From: Ixodes scapularis
Lineage: Eukaryota > Arthropoda > Arachnida > Ixodida > Ixodidae
Assembly: GCF_016920785.2 (NCBI RefSeq)
Contig: NW_024609880.1
Location: 65,934,955 to 65,998,954 of the forward strand
Length of the DNA: 64,000 nucleotides
Reading direction: 5' to 3'
Positions 40,501 to 52,269 of this stretch are shown one piece after another (the first letter of the stretch is position 1; each line of letters opens with the position of its first letter). Under the pieces are notes generated by a model, which was not told where the DNA came from, ran no database searches, and was given only the letters and a program-made list of their open reading frames with translations. A program made the translations under genes and the position numbers.

Positions 40501-40864
40501 TTTTTTTTTGGGGGGGGGGGGGGGGGTGGGGGGTTCAATGTTAACATTGTGTCGGTCGGAGATGCCTGTTATCGGCTGTGGCTGGTCGTTTCCGGGAAAA
40601 AAATAACATTTGTCTTTCTTCTTTTTTTTTTTTTTGGGGGGGGGGGGGAGATGCGTGTTCAACCTTTGCAGGGTTGGTAGCATATGTCATTGGTTCAGTT
40701 TGAGTTGTCGTTGATGGAGTGGAGAGGAGGTGTTTCGACCTTGGAGAGGAGGGTTGTGGTGTATATATGAGAGCGGAGGTGTTCAAATAAACTAGAAGCT
40801 GTGTTTGAGACTTGTTGTTTTGTCCGTTTTTTTATTTTTCCGTGTCTCCGGTTTACGATGGAAG
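40233..40864 (+). repeat. Penelope-2 3' terminal segment (partner of the inverted copy)
   Basis: 632 bp running from within the GIY-YIG region through G-runs at about 40510-40526 and 40637-40648 to GTTTACGATGGAAG. It pairs with 38355-39067, so the element could form a stem of more than 600 bp. Confidence 0.85.
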
Positions 40865-41999
40865 TTCTTCACCAGCTCGCCAGTGCTTTTACTCTTTCTT
40901 CGTAGAAAGCTCAGTGGAGCGTGCTTTCCCCGTGTCACCGTTGCACTGCGCGGAAGCAACATTCACAGAGCAGACGTTCTGCGGGTAGTGAAATTCGTTG
41001 CACGCACAGACGATGTCTCAAATGTCTTTACTTTTAATACCCGATTACTTAAAAAAAAAAAAAAAAAAAAACTTCAGATATTTACTTTATATTTTCTTTT
41101 ACCATGTTTTTTCTCTTCTTTTGATTATGTGATCAGGACACGGGTTACATTTGTATCACAAAACGGCCCTTTCGTAGTACAACCGCAACTGGCTGCCAGT
41201 CGACCCACGTGATCAAAACGTGAGGCTGGCGCAGGTGCAGATATTTCAGCGTGCATACTGCAGTTATTTTTTTTTATTATTATTGCAGTTTGACATGAAT
41301 CGTGTGTTAAAATATTGAATAGGGTTTGAAAATGAAAGCAACGTGTGTAACTAATATTCTTGACGAAAGTCGGCGGCAAGAACAAACCGGAAAGGGGGGG
41401 GGGGGGGGGGGAGGTAGAACAGTTTGCAAGAAATGTTTGAAACATCTCGGGGCGGGCAATCGTCCCTCATCCCCCCTGTTCCGACGTCACTGTTCCAGGA
41501 AAATTATAATAGCCTTCGTGAGCCTCAACACACAAAAAGACTGATATAATAATGAGCGAATGAAAGAGCACACCTCTGGCTTGTGGGCCTCATGTGGCGT
41601 GGGGAAAGGGAAAAAAGGAGCTAGCGATGACAATGGATCAGATGTACCTTCCGATCCCGGAGGACCGGAGGTAGGAGGTGATGGATGAAAAGACGGCTGT
41701 TCTATCCGCGGGTTTTGAGGACCTCGGGTGGGTCCATTCCCATAGGGTCTTCGGTCGAAGGGAAGGTGGCAGGTCGTTGATCGCCGCCGCCCGTTCGTTT
41801 GACGTCTCTCAACAGAACCATACAAGGTGGTCACAAGTAGCGGGGACACCGCAGTGGGAACATCTTGAATCAGGTCCCGTGTCCTCCTGGTCTGTTGGCC
41901 TGTGGAATTTGGCAAGCCAAACGGGAGTTAGCATAGTGCGAGTCTGCAGTCTGTGCAGGGCCACTCGTTCCCATCTTGGAAGCCCTCGAGGAATCGGAT
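40865..41999. other. Intergenic, nothing recognised
   Basis: Contains A-run 41051-41070 and G-run 41395-41411. The last 300 bases may be a decayed N-terminal part of the Merlin transposase. Confidence 0.4.
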
Positions 42000-42508
42000 G
42001 GGGGTCAGCAGGTAGGAGCGCAAGTAGGACAATAACTGATTGGACGAGCCTTTGTCGAGAGGTTGTGGTGAATGCCGTCTTTCCGCATTCAGAGATGAAT
42101 GGCGGCGAAGGGTTGACTGTAGATCTAGACTAAAGTGTGTTCGGGTGGCGAAAGTACCATCGCGGGTATTTAAGGCCCGGCCAGTGGGTTTTTGGCAGTG
42201 TGGAGCGTGGCAGCGGGTGCTGCTTTCTTGGTTCCGTGGAGACCCGTGACGCTAAAACCCTGCAAAGGCTAATAGCCGAGTGGGTCCGCCCTGGAAAAAG
42301 AATAATCACTGACGGTTGGCCTGGCTATCACAAGCTTGCAGATGACGCTCGCTTCACGCACCTCACCGTCGACCACAAGCTGCACTTTGTCGACCCGAAC
42401 ACTGGTGCGCACACCAGTACGGTGGATGGCACCTGGGCCTACGTAAAAACTCTCTTCCATCTGGACGGCGCGAGAGCCACCATTTCACTGGTCACCTTGC
42501 AAAGTTAA
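42000..42508 (+). pseudogene. Merlin (IS1016/ISXO2-like) DDE transposase relic
   Basis: One frame reads RTITDWTSLCREVV, then GGEGLTVDLD, a TAA stop (42131-42133), then SVFGWRKYHRGYL, GQWVFGSVERGSG, RIITDGWPGYHKLADD and HKLHFVDPNTGAHTSTVDGTW. This is the Merlin/ISXO2 order: 'DESxFGxRKYHRG', 'WVFGxVERGSG', 'IxSDxWxxY', 'VNHSxxFVDPxTGAHTxxIExTW'. The first catalytic Asp (42128-42130) survives but the following Glu is the stop. The second Asp is 42311-42313. The third catalytic residue is Asp (42425-42427) where the family has Glu. Truncated at both ends and inactive. Merlin elements move by cut and paste. Confidence 0.8.
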
Positions 42509-42988
42509 TGTTTTGGAGGAGCGAGAAGGCGCGCGGAAACACTGATAGATTCCAGTCGTTCGTCGCCGCGGCCGCCAAAATCTAGAGCCCCGACGCAGAC
42601 AGGACGAGGATTGTGACGGCCGCGGTGGCTTCGAGTGATCCGCTGCGCTGAGCTCGTCGCCTGCCTGCATGCATAAAGACGACTTATGCACCAACTGCTT
42701 GTCAAGTGCTAGAGACGTCAGTTATAAGTTCTGGAATAGGTCTAAACGGACTTTTTCAGGGCCATTTAGTTCACAGGAAAGACCCAGGAAAGGTATGCAC
42801 TCTCCAACTTGGATATTGAGTGTAATGATTCAAATAGAAATTGTTCTTTCTTATTTCGCGCCTTCGATCCCAATAAATGACGCCGTTGCAGTCGTCCCGC
42901 GGTGCTGCTGATTGCTCGATCGCCGTCGGTGTGTCTCAGTTTCGTCGTCTTTGACAGCGGCGCACCGGTGGAGGCGGTTGATTTGACA
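42509..42988. other. Spacer, nothing recognised
   Basis: Unique sequence between the Merlin relic and the dispersed repeat. Confidence 0.35.
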
Positions 42989-43632
42989 CAGAGCCGTGTA
43001 TAGAGAGAGTTTGGTCAATGGGAGGCGTGGGCAGAGCCAGGGCGTGCACCAGACTCGGAAAGAGGGCTTGGCATGCTCTCTTGACCAACCAGAAGCCGAA
43101 AAGAATCCCCTAGCGGTGGTAGCGAGAAACAGTTCTGATCAAAGGTATATGTTCGTATATGGTTTCAATAAGAGCGTAAGAGTGAGGTTTAGTAACTCTT
43201 TGTGTTGAAAATAGGGTGCACATTATGTTTTGATCATGATCATGCAGAAAGATGTAAGAAACGAATGCGCCGCTCAACTCTGTTTTGCTCGGACGGAGTG
43301 TGATCGCTCGGACAGCGGATTCCTGGCCCTCGGCGCTTGGCGTAAGGATTATGTCAGTCGTTCCGCTAGTCGCACTCTTCCACCATCATTTTAGATGAGC
43401 ATGATTGAAACATCACGTGTGCCATATTTTCAGTCACCGAAGGTTACTCCGATGCACTTATCAGGTTTTTTTCTCGCGACCACCGCCAGGGTATTATTCC
43501 AGCTTCTGGTTGGCCACATTCGAATTTCTGAAGACGCCCTGCAACACGCCCAGCCCACTTTCGGCCAATGGCACCTCCTGATATGTCTCCTATACTTCCC
43601 AACGAACGGCCAAACTCTCTACATATAGGCTC
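42989..43632. repeat. Dispersed repeat of about 0.6 kb, copy 2 (copy 1 at 4377)
   Basis: Starts CAGAGCCGTGTATAGAGAGA and follows copy 1 to the CCTATACTTCCCA region and beyond. Carries a small insertion near 43140 relative to copy 1. Confidence 0.75.
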
Positions 43633-45690
43633 TGATCTGACACATCGCGTTCTGCTTTGGCTAGCAGACGGCGCTCGTAAAATGGCGTCAGCTGTTGCTG
43701 GCTTCACACGGCAGTACCGTGCGTGCTTCCATTCATTCGGCGTTCGTTGCCATGGTGACGGTGAGGAAAGCAGACGAACTTTATGTTGCGGAACAATGCT
43801 ACGGCGCAGCGATACCAGATGCGTTCTAAGGCCCTTCCAGCATGCTTTTCAATGGGCGGAAGGCGAACAAAAAGAGTTCAAAATAAGAACTTCACCCAGA
43901 AGACTGCATTGCTCCATCGCCTCATAATTTAACAAGCCTTACACAAAAAACGCGTGTTTCTTTTTTTAGCCCCCGCGTTTTTTTTTTTTTTTGTTTTTTT
44001 TTTTTTTATCCGTAAAATGTGTCTAAAGTATTAAACTGCCAGCAGTCGACAGGAAACCATTGCTCGCGCCGCCTCATTATCGTCCGCGTGCACTTTATTA
44101 TCTATCATGTGGTTTTTACACTTGATTTAATAAAAAAAAAACACAACACAAGTATCAAAACTATATGATAGATAATAAGGCGCACGCGAACAATGCGAAG
44201 CACGTAGCGCTCCCCGCATGCTTTTCTCGGTAAAGATTGCGGTTGCATAAGCTGCCGTGGTAACGGCAGCGTACGAAGTTTTTTATGTATAAAAAAAGCT
44301 TTTATACAGTGCATTTACTTTTCCGTCGTCAATCCTTTGGTATGGTGCCGTGGAAAATCCTTGCAGGTGATGCCACGGCTTTGCTGGCCCAGCATCTTCA
44401 CAGCGTGGATTAAAGCACCACCGTGGATTTTTTTTTTTTTTTTTTTAGAAAACATAAAAGGAGACTTTGTATTTAAGGAAATTTAAAATTACAGCCGGAG
44501 GCATCAGCCTACGCAATCTTGCCTACCTAACATTCTGCAAAAAACGTGTCGTTCGCGATCCACTAATTATTGCTTATTAACATATAATCATAGGATGTCT
44601 AGCGTCGCTCACTGCTCATGAGCTCGGTGCACTCGACTTCAGGCGACTGGAAATATGCCCAAGATACCTGATAGACAAGTCCTTCGAATAGCTTCAACGA
44701 AGAGGTGTAAAACAGCAACCACTGCTGTCGTTCCATTTTAGTGAAAGCGGTGACTTCCAGAAATAAATTAATGTTATCCAGAAACGATAAACAGCTATGC
44801 ACGATCCAGTCATTTATATCACAGGTCAGTCTTTCCCTGGGTATCTGACAATAACATCTCTAAGCGGCAGAAAAAAAGAAAAAAAAAACGCGAAGGAGGA
44901 CGATGAGTTATCTGCTGTATTTTAAATTTTTAAGCACTCTGAAAACAGGTGTGACAAAAAGGTCTCGTCAAAGTACAAGGGGTGCATGAAAAGTGGTACG
45001 AATCGAATAGTGCTGCGTCATTCGTAGCCTCCATAGTGCTAGGAAGACCAACAACAACATACCGGTTTTCTTTGCAGTGTTAAAGCTAAGGATGACGCTG
45101 CTTTATTCCATTTGAATCAGTATTCGCTCAGCCCCATAAACAACAATAGGACCTAGAGAAAACTGAAACTTGGTGACAGATAGAAAGTTTAGAAATACAT
45201 GTGTCGCTAAGATTGTCACACATACCGATTTAGCTCCATTCCGAACCTCCATGTGACGCCTAAAAGTTAATGGTGTCACAACCTCCTTACACCACCGAGC
45301 CTTCGACCATGAGCGTTGTGTGTTTGCGCCCAGTGTATAATAACTTTACAGGGGCTAATGACGCGGTAAATTTAAAACGACCCCGAGGAATAAAAGTTAT
45401 TTGTGAAAATAGTTAAATAACATATTTTGTTCGTGCTCCGACTTTCACGTTATTAGAATATGCCAATATGGTGGGCAGAAATTCAAGATATCAAGAAGAT
45501 GTCGGCAGTAGGAAGAAAAAGGTATTCGATCTTTAGTGTCATCTCGGCATTCGCTGATATTGTAATACTTTCACCTATGATTCTTCCGGAGGTTTAGGTA
45601 GTAGTCGAGACGAAACCTATTTTTACAGGGTTTTGCTGAGAACAGCAGAGAGAGGGCTCAAGGGGCGAATGTGAAGGTCCCAAAATCTTA
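43633..45690. other. Intergenic with a local inverted repeat
   Basis: T-runs at 43978-44010 and 44430-44446. At about 44074-44190, CCGCGTGCACTTTATTATC and TATGATAGATAATAAGGCGC form arms of an imperfect inverted repeat. Frames at 43568-43927 and 44599-44802 (- strand) have no recognisable domain. Confidence 0.4.
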
Positions 45691-45692
45691 AA

Positions 45693-45816
45693 ACGTGTGT
45701 GCGTGTGCGTGCGTGTGTGTACGCGAGCGCGTGTGTGTGTGCATTTCTGAGTGCGCGAGAGTGTGCCTGTGCGTGCGTGAGTGTGTGCGAGCGCACGCGT
45801 GCGTGTGTGTTTGTGT
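45693..45816. repeat. (TG/CG)n microsatellite
   Basis: GTGTGTGCGTGTGCGTGCG and variants over 120 bp. Frames on both strands here are repeat artefacts. Confidence 0.9.
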
Positions 45817-46769
45817 TTTTTTTTTTACAGATATATAGTTTTACGACTGAGCCAAACAACGGAACGTCATTCTTAAACGATTGAATGTAGCACAAAAGAG
45901 CAGTCGTTACATAGCAGTACGAAAGCGTACGTTAGGCTTCTAGAATGTTCTTCTAAAAGCTCCCTATTGTCATGGCCTCTATTATAACAACAAAGAGCGG
46001 TAATGATGCTTTCTATCTTTCTTTCTCTTGTGCTACGTGTCGGCAATCTTTCTATTTTGAAGCAGGTATTGAGGAAACTGGGTTCGCAGAAAGCATCGAG
46101 GTAGCGTCCTCTGCCCTCTGCCTCTCGACGGGAGGTGAAGGAATGAAAAGAGGAAGAGGCGCCCAACGAATTTAGGCTTTAACGTACGCGCCGGTTCTTT
46201 GCACAATAGCATTTTAAGCCGTCTGCGTCTGCCTCGGGCTGCTTTCCTTTTCTCGTCCGAGCTTTCGTGCAGCTCGCCGCCCCTCTCGAAAGACAATGCA
46301 GACTCGCTGCTAAGAACAGTCGTTACGAGCAAGGACTGCGGCTTTCGCAGCATCGCGACCTTAAAAGGGTAACCCCGCTACATAAAATTTGTTTTATTTA
46401 TTTTTTATATAAAAAAATTAACAACGACGAATTTTGTCAGTGATATATACTCTATATTACGGGCTCCGGTAAACTTCTATAAAACAGTGAGACATGAAAC
46501 TTGTTGAACTCGAAATAATTAAACGCAAAAACGGTAGCGACGGCTTCGCGCGGTGGTACCTCTTACAGCTTTGCGGCAGTTATAGGTTTTATGTGGGTTT
46601 TCTTGTCCCGTGCTCCAACTTAATAAGTCCAATTTTTGAATTTTACGTGCACAACCAACGAAGGGCACCTGGCACGCCCCAGCGGAAAACTGATAATTCA
46701 TTTCGACCACCTGGGGATTTTTTGCCCCGTATAACGAAATCTCGGTTACACGTCACCTTCTACGCAATA
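45817..46769. other. Intergenic, nothing recognised
   Basis: Unique AT-rich sequence; short frames without a domain. Confidence 0.35.
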
Positions 46770-46872
46770 AGCCTCCGTTAGATTGCTGGCACATCGGCCG
46801 TGATTCAAACCCCAAATCTGAGGATCCGTTGGTTCGCACTTTTACCTCAGAGCCACCGAGGCGAGCTCTAAC
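46770..46872 (-). repeat. tRNA-derived SINE head
   Basis: On the - strand, GGTGGCTCTGAGGTAAAAGTG resembles a tRNA A box. About 35 bases on, GGGGTTTGAATCACGGCC resembles a B box with one change from GGTTCGAATCC. A different family from the SINE at 27225. Confidence 0.5.
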
Positions 46873-48368
46873 CTGATAAACATTAGACAAATGTAGTTAA
46901 CGATTAAGTAAGTTTCTTGGCGAAATGTCGGCTCAGGTTTTATTACGAGCTTTTACACTTGTAATTTTCCGTCACACGCCAAACAAGGGAAACAGGGTAA
47001 CCCTTTTGAATACATACAAACTGAAAGAAAGGAGGAGGAGGGTTTGACTTTGACACGGTACAGTATTCAAGTCGAACGTATTGAGTCCGCTGGACATTCG
47101 ATGATAGGATAAGAGCCAGGATCAATTTGATAAGTAACCTCCGGGAAGCCAGCCTCTGAGGCGCCACTGACGTTTCGATAAAAGACACAGCGTCTTGGCC
47201 CTGAAGGAAAGTATCATAGCGGAACGCCGACTGCCACTCTGAAGCTTTCAAAAAGCTATTTTTCCAAGTTCTTTCTACTATCTTTTATTGCATTTAACTG
47301 TTATTCGATTTCTTGTTTTGAGCTGGATAATTAACTATTTGTAGTTCACTTTCGTACTTGTTTTAAAGGTAACAATGCAATTGGTTGCGTTTTGGTTGAT
47401 AGTGTAGAGGCTCGATGTTAAAACTTGTGAAACAGGATGTTGTTTCGAGATGTTTCCCAATCGCCGATGGCTCCCAATCCGCCTTATTTCGAAACTTAGC
47501 AAAGAAAGAAGGCGCTCGAAATTATTGCTGTTTACGAGGGCGCGTCGTAGATTGTAGGGCCACCGAATATGTAAGTAACAATACAAAGAAACGGCACTAG
47601 ACGCGCGACACCAGAAGCAGCCGGGGTAGTCTCCCTTTTGGACATCAAAAGCAACGTGCCAATCGGGTAACTAGAGCCTATCTTATAGGGTTAGATCTCA
47701 CATTTCGATTCCGCCTATTTATTTTCGTCTGGGACGTGGCATTCACAGTATAATGTGAATATTGACTGACTATTGAACTTAGGCAGTAACAAAAATGGAG
47801 CGTAAAGTTTACATATATCCTGGCTTTATAAGATAATATTCCAAAGCAAACCAAGCGGGCAGTTCCATAGCATTAGGATCGTCGTCCTCAGTTGACGGCC
47901 CTTTGGACAGGGTCGTAAATATAAGTACTCGGTAGTAACTACAGCGTTTTGCATATTGCGGTTACTTCTACATTACCTGCTGGAGAAAACAAATGAAAAC
48001 TGGCTAACTACATTACAGAAGAAAAGAAAAAAATATGACACATATTTTCTGAAAATACATCGATTTAGTAGACAGCACTGAAATCTAGTGAAACCTCCCA
48101 AGGCGCTAAGCTGGTGAAAGTGAGCCCTATTATTTGGGCAGGCAAAATTCTACACATGACCCTTTAACGTCTACCTTCCAAGTAGGATGCACGCGCGCAC
48201 TGCGAGTGTTCGAGGAAGTGTGCCTTTAAAGTTCCTTACACAACACTGCAGACTGCGCACCTAGCATAAAAAAGGCGATCCAACCGCACCGGTTTCAGCC
48301 GCCCTTGAAGACTAATCTTGATAAAAGCATCCTCAAGACTGTTTTCTGGCACGTTTTTAATCGTCGTC
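46873..48368. other. Region downstream of the lysozyme gene, nothing recognised
   Basis: Holds the 3' UTR of the lysozyme gene at its right edge. An ATTAAA on the - strand (48356-48361) lies only a few bases after the stop; a better polyadenylation signal was not identified. The rest is unique AT-rich DNA. Confidence 0.4.
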
Positions 48369-48622
48369 TTATGTCTTTGGCTTGACTCGTCTGGCATCTA
48401 GTCCCCCGGCCTGGTTTCCGCCCATACACTGCTCGAACAGGTCCCAGTACTCTGTGCTGTCCACCCAGGTCGCCGGACAGCCCGTGCGGCCGGCCTTGTG
48501 CATCCTCGCGTAGTCGTAGCACGTGACCACGCCGTCGCCGTCGCAGTCCGTGCCCCACTTGTTCATGTAGTTAACCACGGTGGCCTCCGAGCAGCGCTTG
48601 TCCTTCAGGCAGCCCTCGAAGT
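48369..48622 (-). CDS. i-type lysozyme / destabilase-family protein, exon 4 (terminal)
   Basis: The exon follows a pyrimidine-rich tract and GATCGCAG. It completes a split codon (1+2) and encodes residues 76-159 with the stop at 48369-48371. It contains FEGCLKDKRCSEATVVNYMN, then DCDGDGVVTCYDYARMHKAG and GC, which is the conserved second half of i-type lysozymes ('FExCVxDxxCAxxTVxxYM...DCNGDGxxDCxDYAxIHxxGxxGC'). Cys 80, 86, 102, 110, 124 and 141 are in place for disulfides. The C-terminal tail is short and basic. The protein is predicted to be secreted. Confidence 0.92.
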
Positions 48623-50414
48623 CTGCGATCGTGGAGAGAGAAAGCGCACGTCGCCTGGGGGTCACGGACAGTGTCATGGACGCGTCAGAGATCTCGACAA
48701 CTTCTGCGCATTGGCAAACGACCTAAGGTTAGCCTGTCTTTAGAGGTACGAAGCGAGCGCTCGCCGCTGACGGGGAACAATCGAAATGCCCACGTCCAAG
48801 AACGGCGTATGTGTATAAGAGCGTCTAAAAGGTTGGCGGGCTTCTATTTTAGACAGCCAACTGCGTAGGGCAGGTGGAAGAATATGTGATGAATTATCCT
48901 GTGTGTTCGTTTAGATGGCGGAAATTTAGTGAGACCGGATGGTTGTCTGGTAGTGACCAAGCAAGAATCGTGATCATAACAGGGCACGGCTTGCGTTTCT
49001 TAAACCGTCAATGACATACTATAGGGATTTTTTAAGGCCCAGGCCCGTCCTCGTGGATGACCTTCTATGAGTTCGCTTGAGTGTCTCCGATGTAAAGGAA
49101 CTATTTGGCCAGTGCAGTATCGTGGCTAGCCCAGACTCTTTAAAGCGCCACACGCAGTAGTGATACAGGACCGCTGGCAGGTACGATGCTCATTCAGACC
49201 AACATGGACAGGGGTGAGGATTCAGTTCAGGACATCTGGGTTCTGAAGCACGAGCTTTCGCTCCAGATGCCCCCGATCCCCCCACCCCCGCCCCCTCACC
49301 TTCGGCAGGACAAATAGTGCGATTCATGCTACTTGTACTCTGTACACTGAGAAACAAGGTACGCTTGTACAGTCTCCCACAATACCAAAAACCCGTTCAC
49401 CTAGGCAGTTTATGCTGTGTCTCTGAGCATTACTTGGCCGGAAGCACTACTTCTAGAGAGGGAAATAGAGCCTAACCTAACCTAACTTCAATTGATGTTA
49501 GCCTAGCCATTGCGAATTCAGCACAGCTGATTGAAACTGCCTCGTCCAATGGGTCTTTCATAATGGTATAGAGACTGTACATTATGTGTGTATCTGCAGC
49601 TCAAGTTCTCGCTCCACACGTTCCCGATCCCCCCCCCCCCCCCTTTGTAATCGGCAGTAATTGTTTTGTAATCAATCACTTTGTTTCTCCAGAAGCGCCT
49701 AAAAGGTTGTCGCTCGGAGTGTCGTTTATAACGTTGATAAACGTTTTTCGAGCCAAGAAAGAAAGGACAATGTGCGAGAGAAATAAAAAAAAAAAAAATA
49801 CAGGACCGCCAAGCTTCCACTGCTACCCGGTAGATGGTGCCAGTGTGTCCTTTCGTCATAAAAGATTCTAAGAGGTTCCAAGGCACTCGGTCTTAAGAAG
49901 TCGCAAGTGTGCGAACGGGCCTTTACACTTTAGCAGAACGAACGTTGGAAAAGAGTTGAGTGGGGAGGAAAAAGCCGTCAATCATGACGAGTGAGGAGGG
50001 GGCTTGTCCTGCTATTCTTAACCTGCAATAGACTATTCGCAACTCTAGCGAACTACAGGGGAAGCTCTGGCCAGGCAAAATGGCGGACGAAAGGAGGTCC
50101 TTTTCGTCGTTCAGCACGCGGACCACCATCAATTTCTTGCACTGCAGGATAAAATCGGTGTTACATATGAAAGCAAAGAAATTTTTCGTCAAGTGAAACA
50201 TTCTTATATTTAGTGCGTAGGAACGACACGACGAAAGCATAGAAATGATAACTGGAAATGGTGTTCGTTTCTATGCTGCCTACGAGAACCAAGCCGCGAT
50301 AGCAGACGACAGAATCGAAACGGCCTCCTCTCCTGAGCTTCTCGTCGTTGCCGCTGCGCGGCGTCGGTTTCGCTGGAGTCACCAATAGTAACTACGGCCT
50401 CTCTTCCAACTTAC
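48623..50414 (-). other. Lysozyme intron 3
   Basis: GTAAGT donor at 50414 and AG acceptor at 48623. It carries a diverged SINE body (49098-49285), a C-run (49629-49642) and a short duplication: the phrase GAGCTTTCGCTCCAGATGCC (49250) recurs as AAGTTCTCGCTCCACACG (49602), both followed by CCCGATCCCCC. Confidence 0.7.
49098..49285 (-). repeat. SINE body related to 27225-27455, diverged
   Basis: Shared phrases with the earlier copy include GCCAGTGCAGTA, AGTAGTGATACA versus ACTAGTGATACA, GGTACGATGCT and CGAGCTTTCGCTCCA. The B box is eroded here. Same orientation as the lysozyme gene. Confidence 0.55.
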
Positions 50415-50538
50415 GTGGGTAATCTCCCGGCTTGCCGGCGTCGACCCAGTAAGCGTACGAGATCTGGTAAGGTCCGCAGTAGTAGGAGTTAGGGCCCGCG
50501 TTCGTGCACGCCAGCTTGGTGTTGCACTTGGTGCTCGC
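50415..50538 (-). CDS. i-type lysozyme, exon 3
   Basis: 124 bp between CTATTTTTCAG and a GTAAGT donor. Encodes residues 35-75 plus one base: ASTKCNTKLAC, NSYYCGPYQISYAYWVDAGK. The CGPYQIS..YWxDAG block is diagnostic of the family ('SCGPFQIKxxYWxDCG'). The catalytic Glu normally in 'CICxxES' and the Asp normally before 'GSxSCG' are not present; the matching positions read Ser/Thr and Asn/Ala. The protein is therefore probably not a muramidase. Confidence 0.9.
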
Positions 50539-50737
50539 CTGAAAAATAGTGAAGTAGACACAAATGCTCATTCGTTCTCGCAAGAAAAGAAAAAACAAGG
50601 TTACACGAACCTTAGCTCTACACGCCGAAACGTGCTGAATATTAGGATGATCGCGGTAAGCAAATCCAAGGCCGGGCTACAGTAAAAAGGCGCGTTGTCG
50701 CTGCGACCTCAACCATTCCCCCCCCCCCCCCCCCCCC

Positions 50738-51133
50738 GCTACATTTTACAAAACGTACTACACGCCATCATCAGCATTCTTTAACACATACTTCGCTCGT
50801 GCTAATCTGTTGAAATTTTCCCCCACAAGCAACGAGTAGAATTCCTTCCCCTGTGATATATCAACAAGTGATTTTTGCATCATCACTTGAAAATGTACTC
50901 TACAAGTGCTAGTTTCCTTTTCTGTGCGTGTTCCAGCCCTGTAATCTATTTAGAATTATAGTAATGGTACGTGTTTGTATTTCTTCGAGATCTTGTCAGC
51001 TTTCATTTTTTCGTATACTATTCATTGCTAAATTGTTCGTGGTGCTGAATCCCCGTCTTTTTTTTATGTGTTTAATGCTTTTCCTGCTTGTACTGTTCTA
51101 AGGTCCGCAGTATGTAATAAATGAATAAAGTAA
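50738..51133 (+). pseudogene. CR1-type LINE 3' end, severely truncated
   Basis: The + strand decodes, with shifts, to a degraded C-terminal CR1 signature (segments like ARANLLKFS and EWNSLP) and ends with GTCCGCAGTATGTAATAAATGAATAAAG. The AATAAATGAATAAA tail matches that of the LINE at 13133, so the two may share a family. It lies in lysozyme intron 2 on the opposite strand. A C-run of about 17 bases borders its 5' side. Confidence 0.55.
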
Positions 51134-51246
51134 AATACAGTGTTTTAACTCCTTCTAAGGAGGCAACCACAACCTCATCGTCTTGGCGTCTTTGTTCCGG
51201 GTTCGAATTTGAGGAACTTCCGTACTACAGTCGGTGACAGGTTAAA

Positions 51247-51722
51247 GAAGTGTCCAAACAGGATACTTCAGAACGCGTGAAGCGACACTTCTCCGAAAAA
51301 TGAAGTTGAAGTTCAAGTCCGGCCGTCCGTCTTCTGTTCGGACATCCACCTCACAAATATCACGGTTTTCCTCCTCCGCTTCTCTGCCTTTCCGCGACGT
51401 CGGTGCCTGCTCGCCTGTTCTGCCGAGGCCTGGTATCCTTCCCTTTCCCGTTTTCGGGATTAGACTTGGGCAGCAGCGGAGGCCTTAAGAGAGTGACTGA
51501 CAGCGTACAGAGAACGTGAGTGGCTATCCGCACTCACGTGATGAGCGTACTCTAGGCCTTCGTGAAAGGCGCAATCGGACTATGGCAAAAAAAAAAAGGC
51601 GTTCCCCCAGAACAAAAAGAAGAAAAAAAAAGCGGTTCATATAGCGAAGCAAAAAAGCACTTCATATAGCGAAGAAGCGTCGGCTCACGCGTTCGTGAAG
51701 TGTTCTGTTTGGACCGTCCTTG
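51247..51722. mobile_element. Possible MITE with inverted ends
   Basis: GAAGTGTCCAAACAGGATAC with TTCAGAACGCGTGA (51247-51280) is inverted as TCACGCGTTCGTGAAGTG with TTCTGTTTGGACCG (51685-51716). The interior has direct repeats TTCATATAGCGAAG. In lysozyme intron 2. Confidence 0.5.
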
Positions 51723-51757
51723 AAGAACACAGGGGAGGCCCTTCCCACCTCTCTCTA

Positions 51758-51816
51758 CTATGGCAGAGCGAACGCCGGAGAGGAGGTCGCCTCCTCTCCA
51801 GCGTTCACTCTGCTAG
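51758..51816. repeat. Long hairpin
   Basis: CAGAGCGAACGCCGGAGAGGAGG and its near reverse complement form a stem of about 27 bp with a 3-base loop. Just right of the element above and possibly part of the same insertion. Confidence 0.6.
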
Positions 51817-52269
51817 ACGCTTCTCCAAACGACACACTTCAGAAATCCTGAGGCAACACAACTCCGACGTAAGTCGTGCAACATTCCGCTTCCGTCCAAT
51901 CTTTTTCTTGTTTAGACGGAGTGTTTTTTGTTTGTTTTTTTGTGCTTAGGGTCAGGGGTGTCTCAAGGGGTCTCGGAGCCCTCGCCGTTTTTTAAGGGTG
52001 GTTTGGGACCCCCCGCCACAGCTCTGGCGGTGATCGAAACACAATCATAAGTACTCTATCTTGTAATCAGAAATGTTAGTGTCTTCCCTATTCAAGTTTT
52101 GTTGAGTAACCATCTCTAGACAGAAAAAAAAAACTATGTTTTGAGTGGCCATGTCGATTTCGTGTGGAACAAAATGGCGGACATTTCAGGGACATTATCA
52201 ATTCTTAACGAGAAAAATGATCGGAATCCGCGTTGTTTGGTCGGTTTTGTTTCCTGAGAAACATGTGGG

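Noticed and set aside
44599..44802. 67-codon - strand frame with protein-like composition
   Set aside because: No splice-consistent partner exon and no family match recognised.
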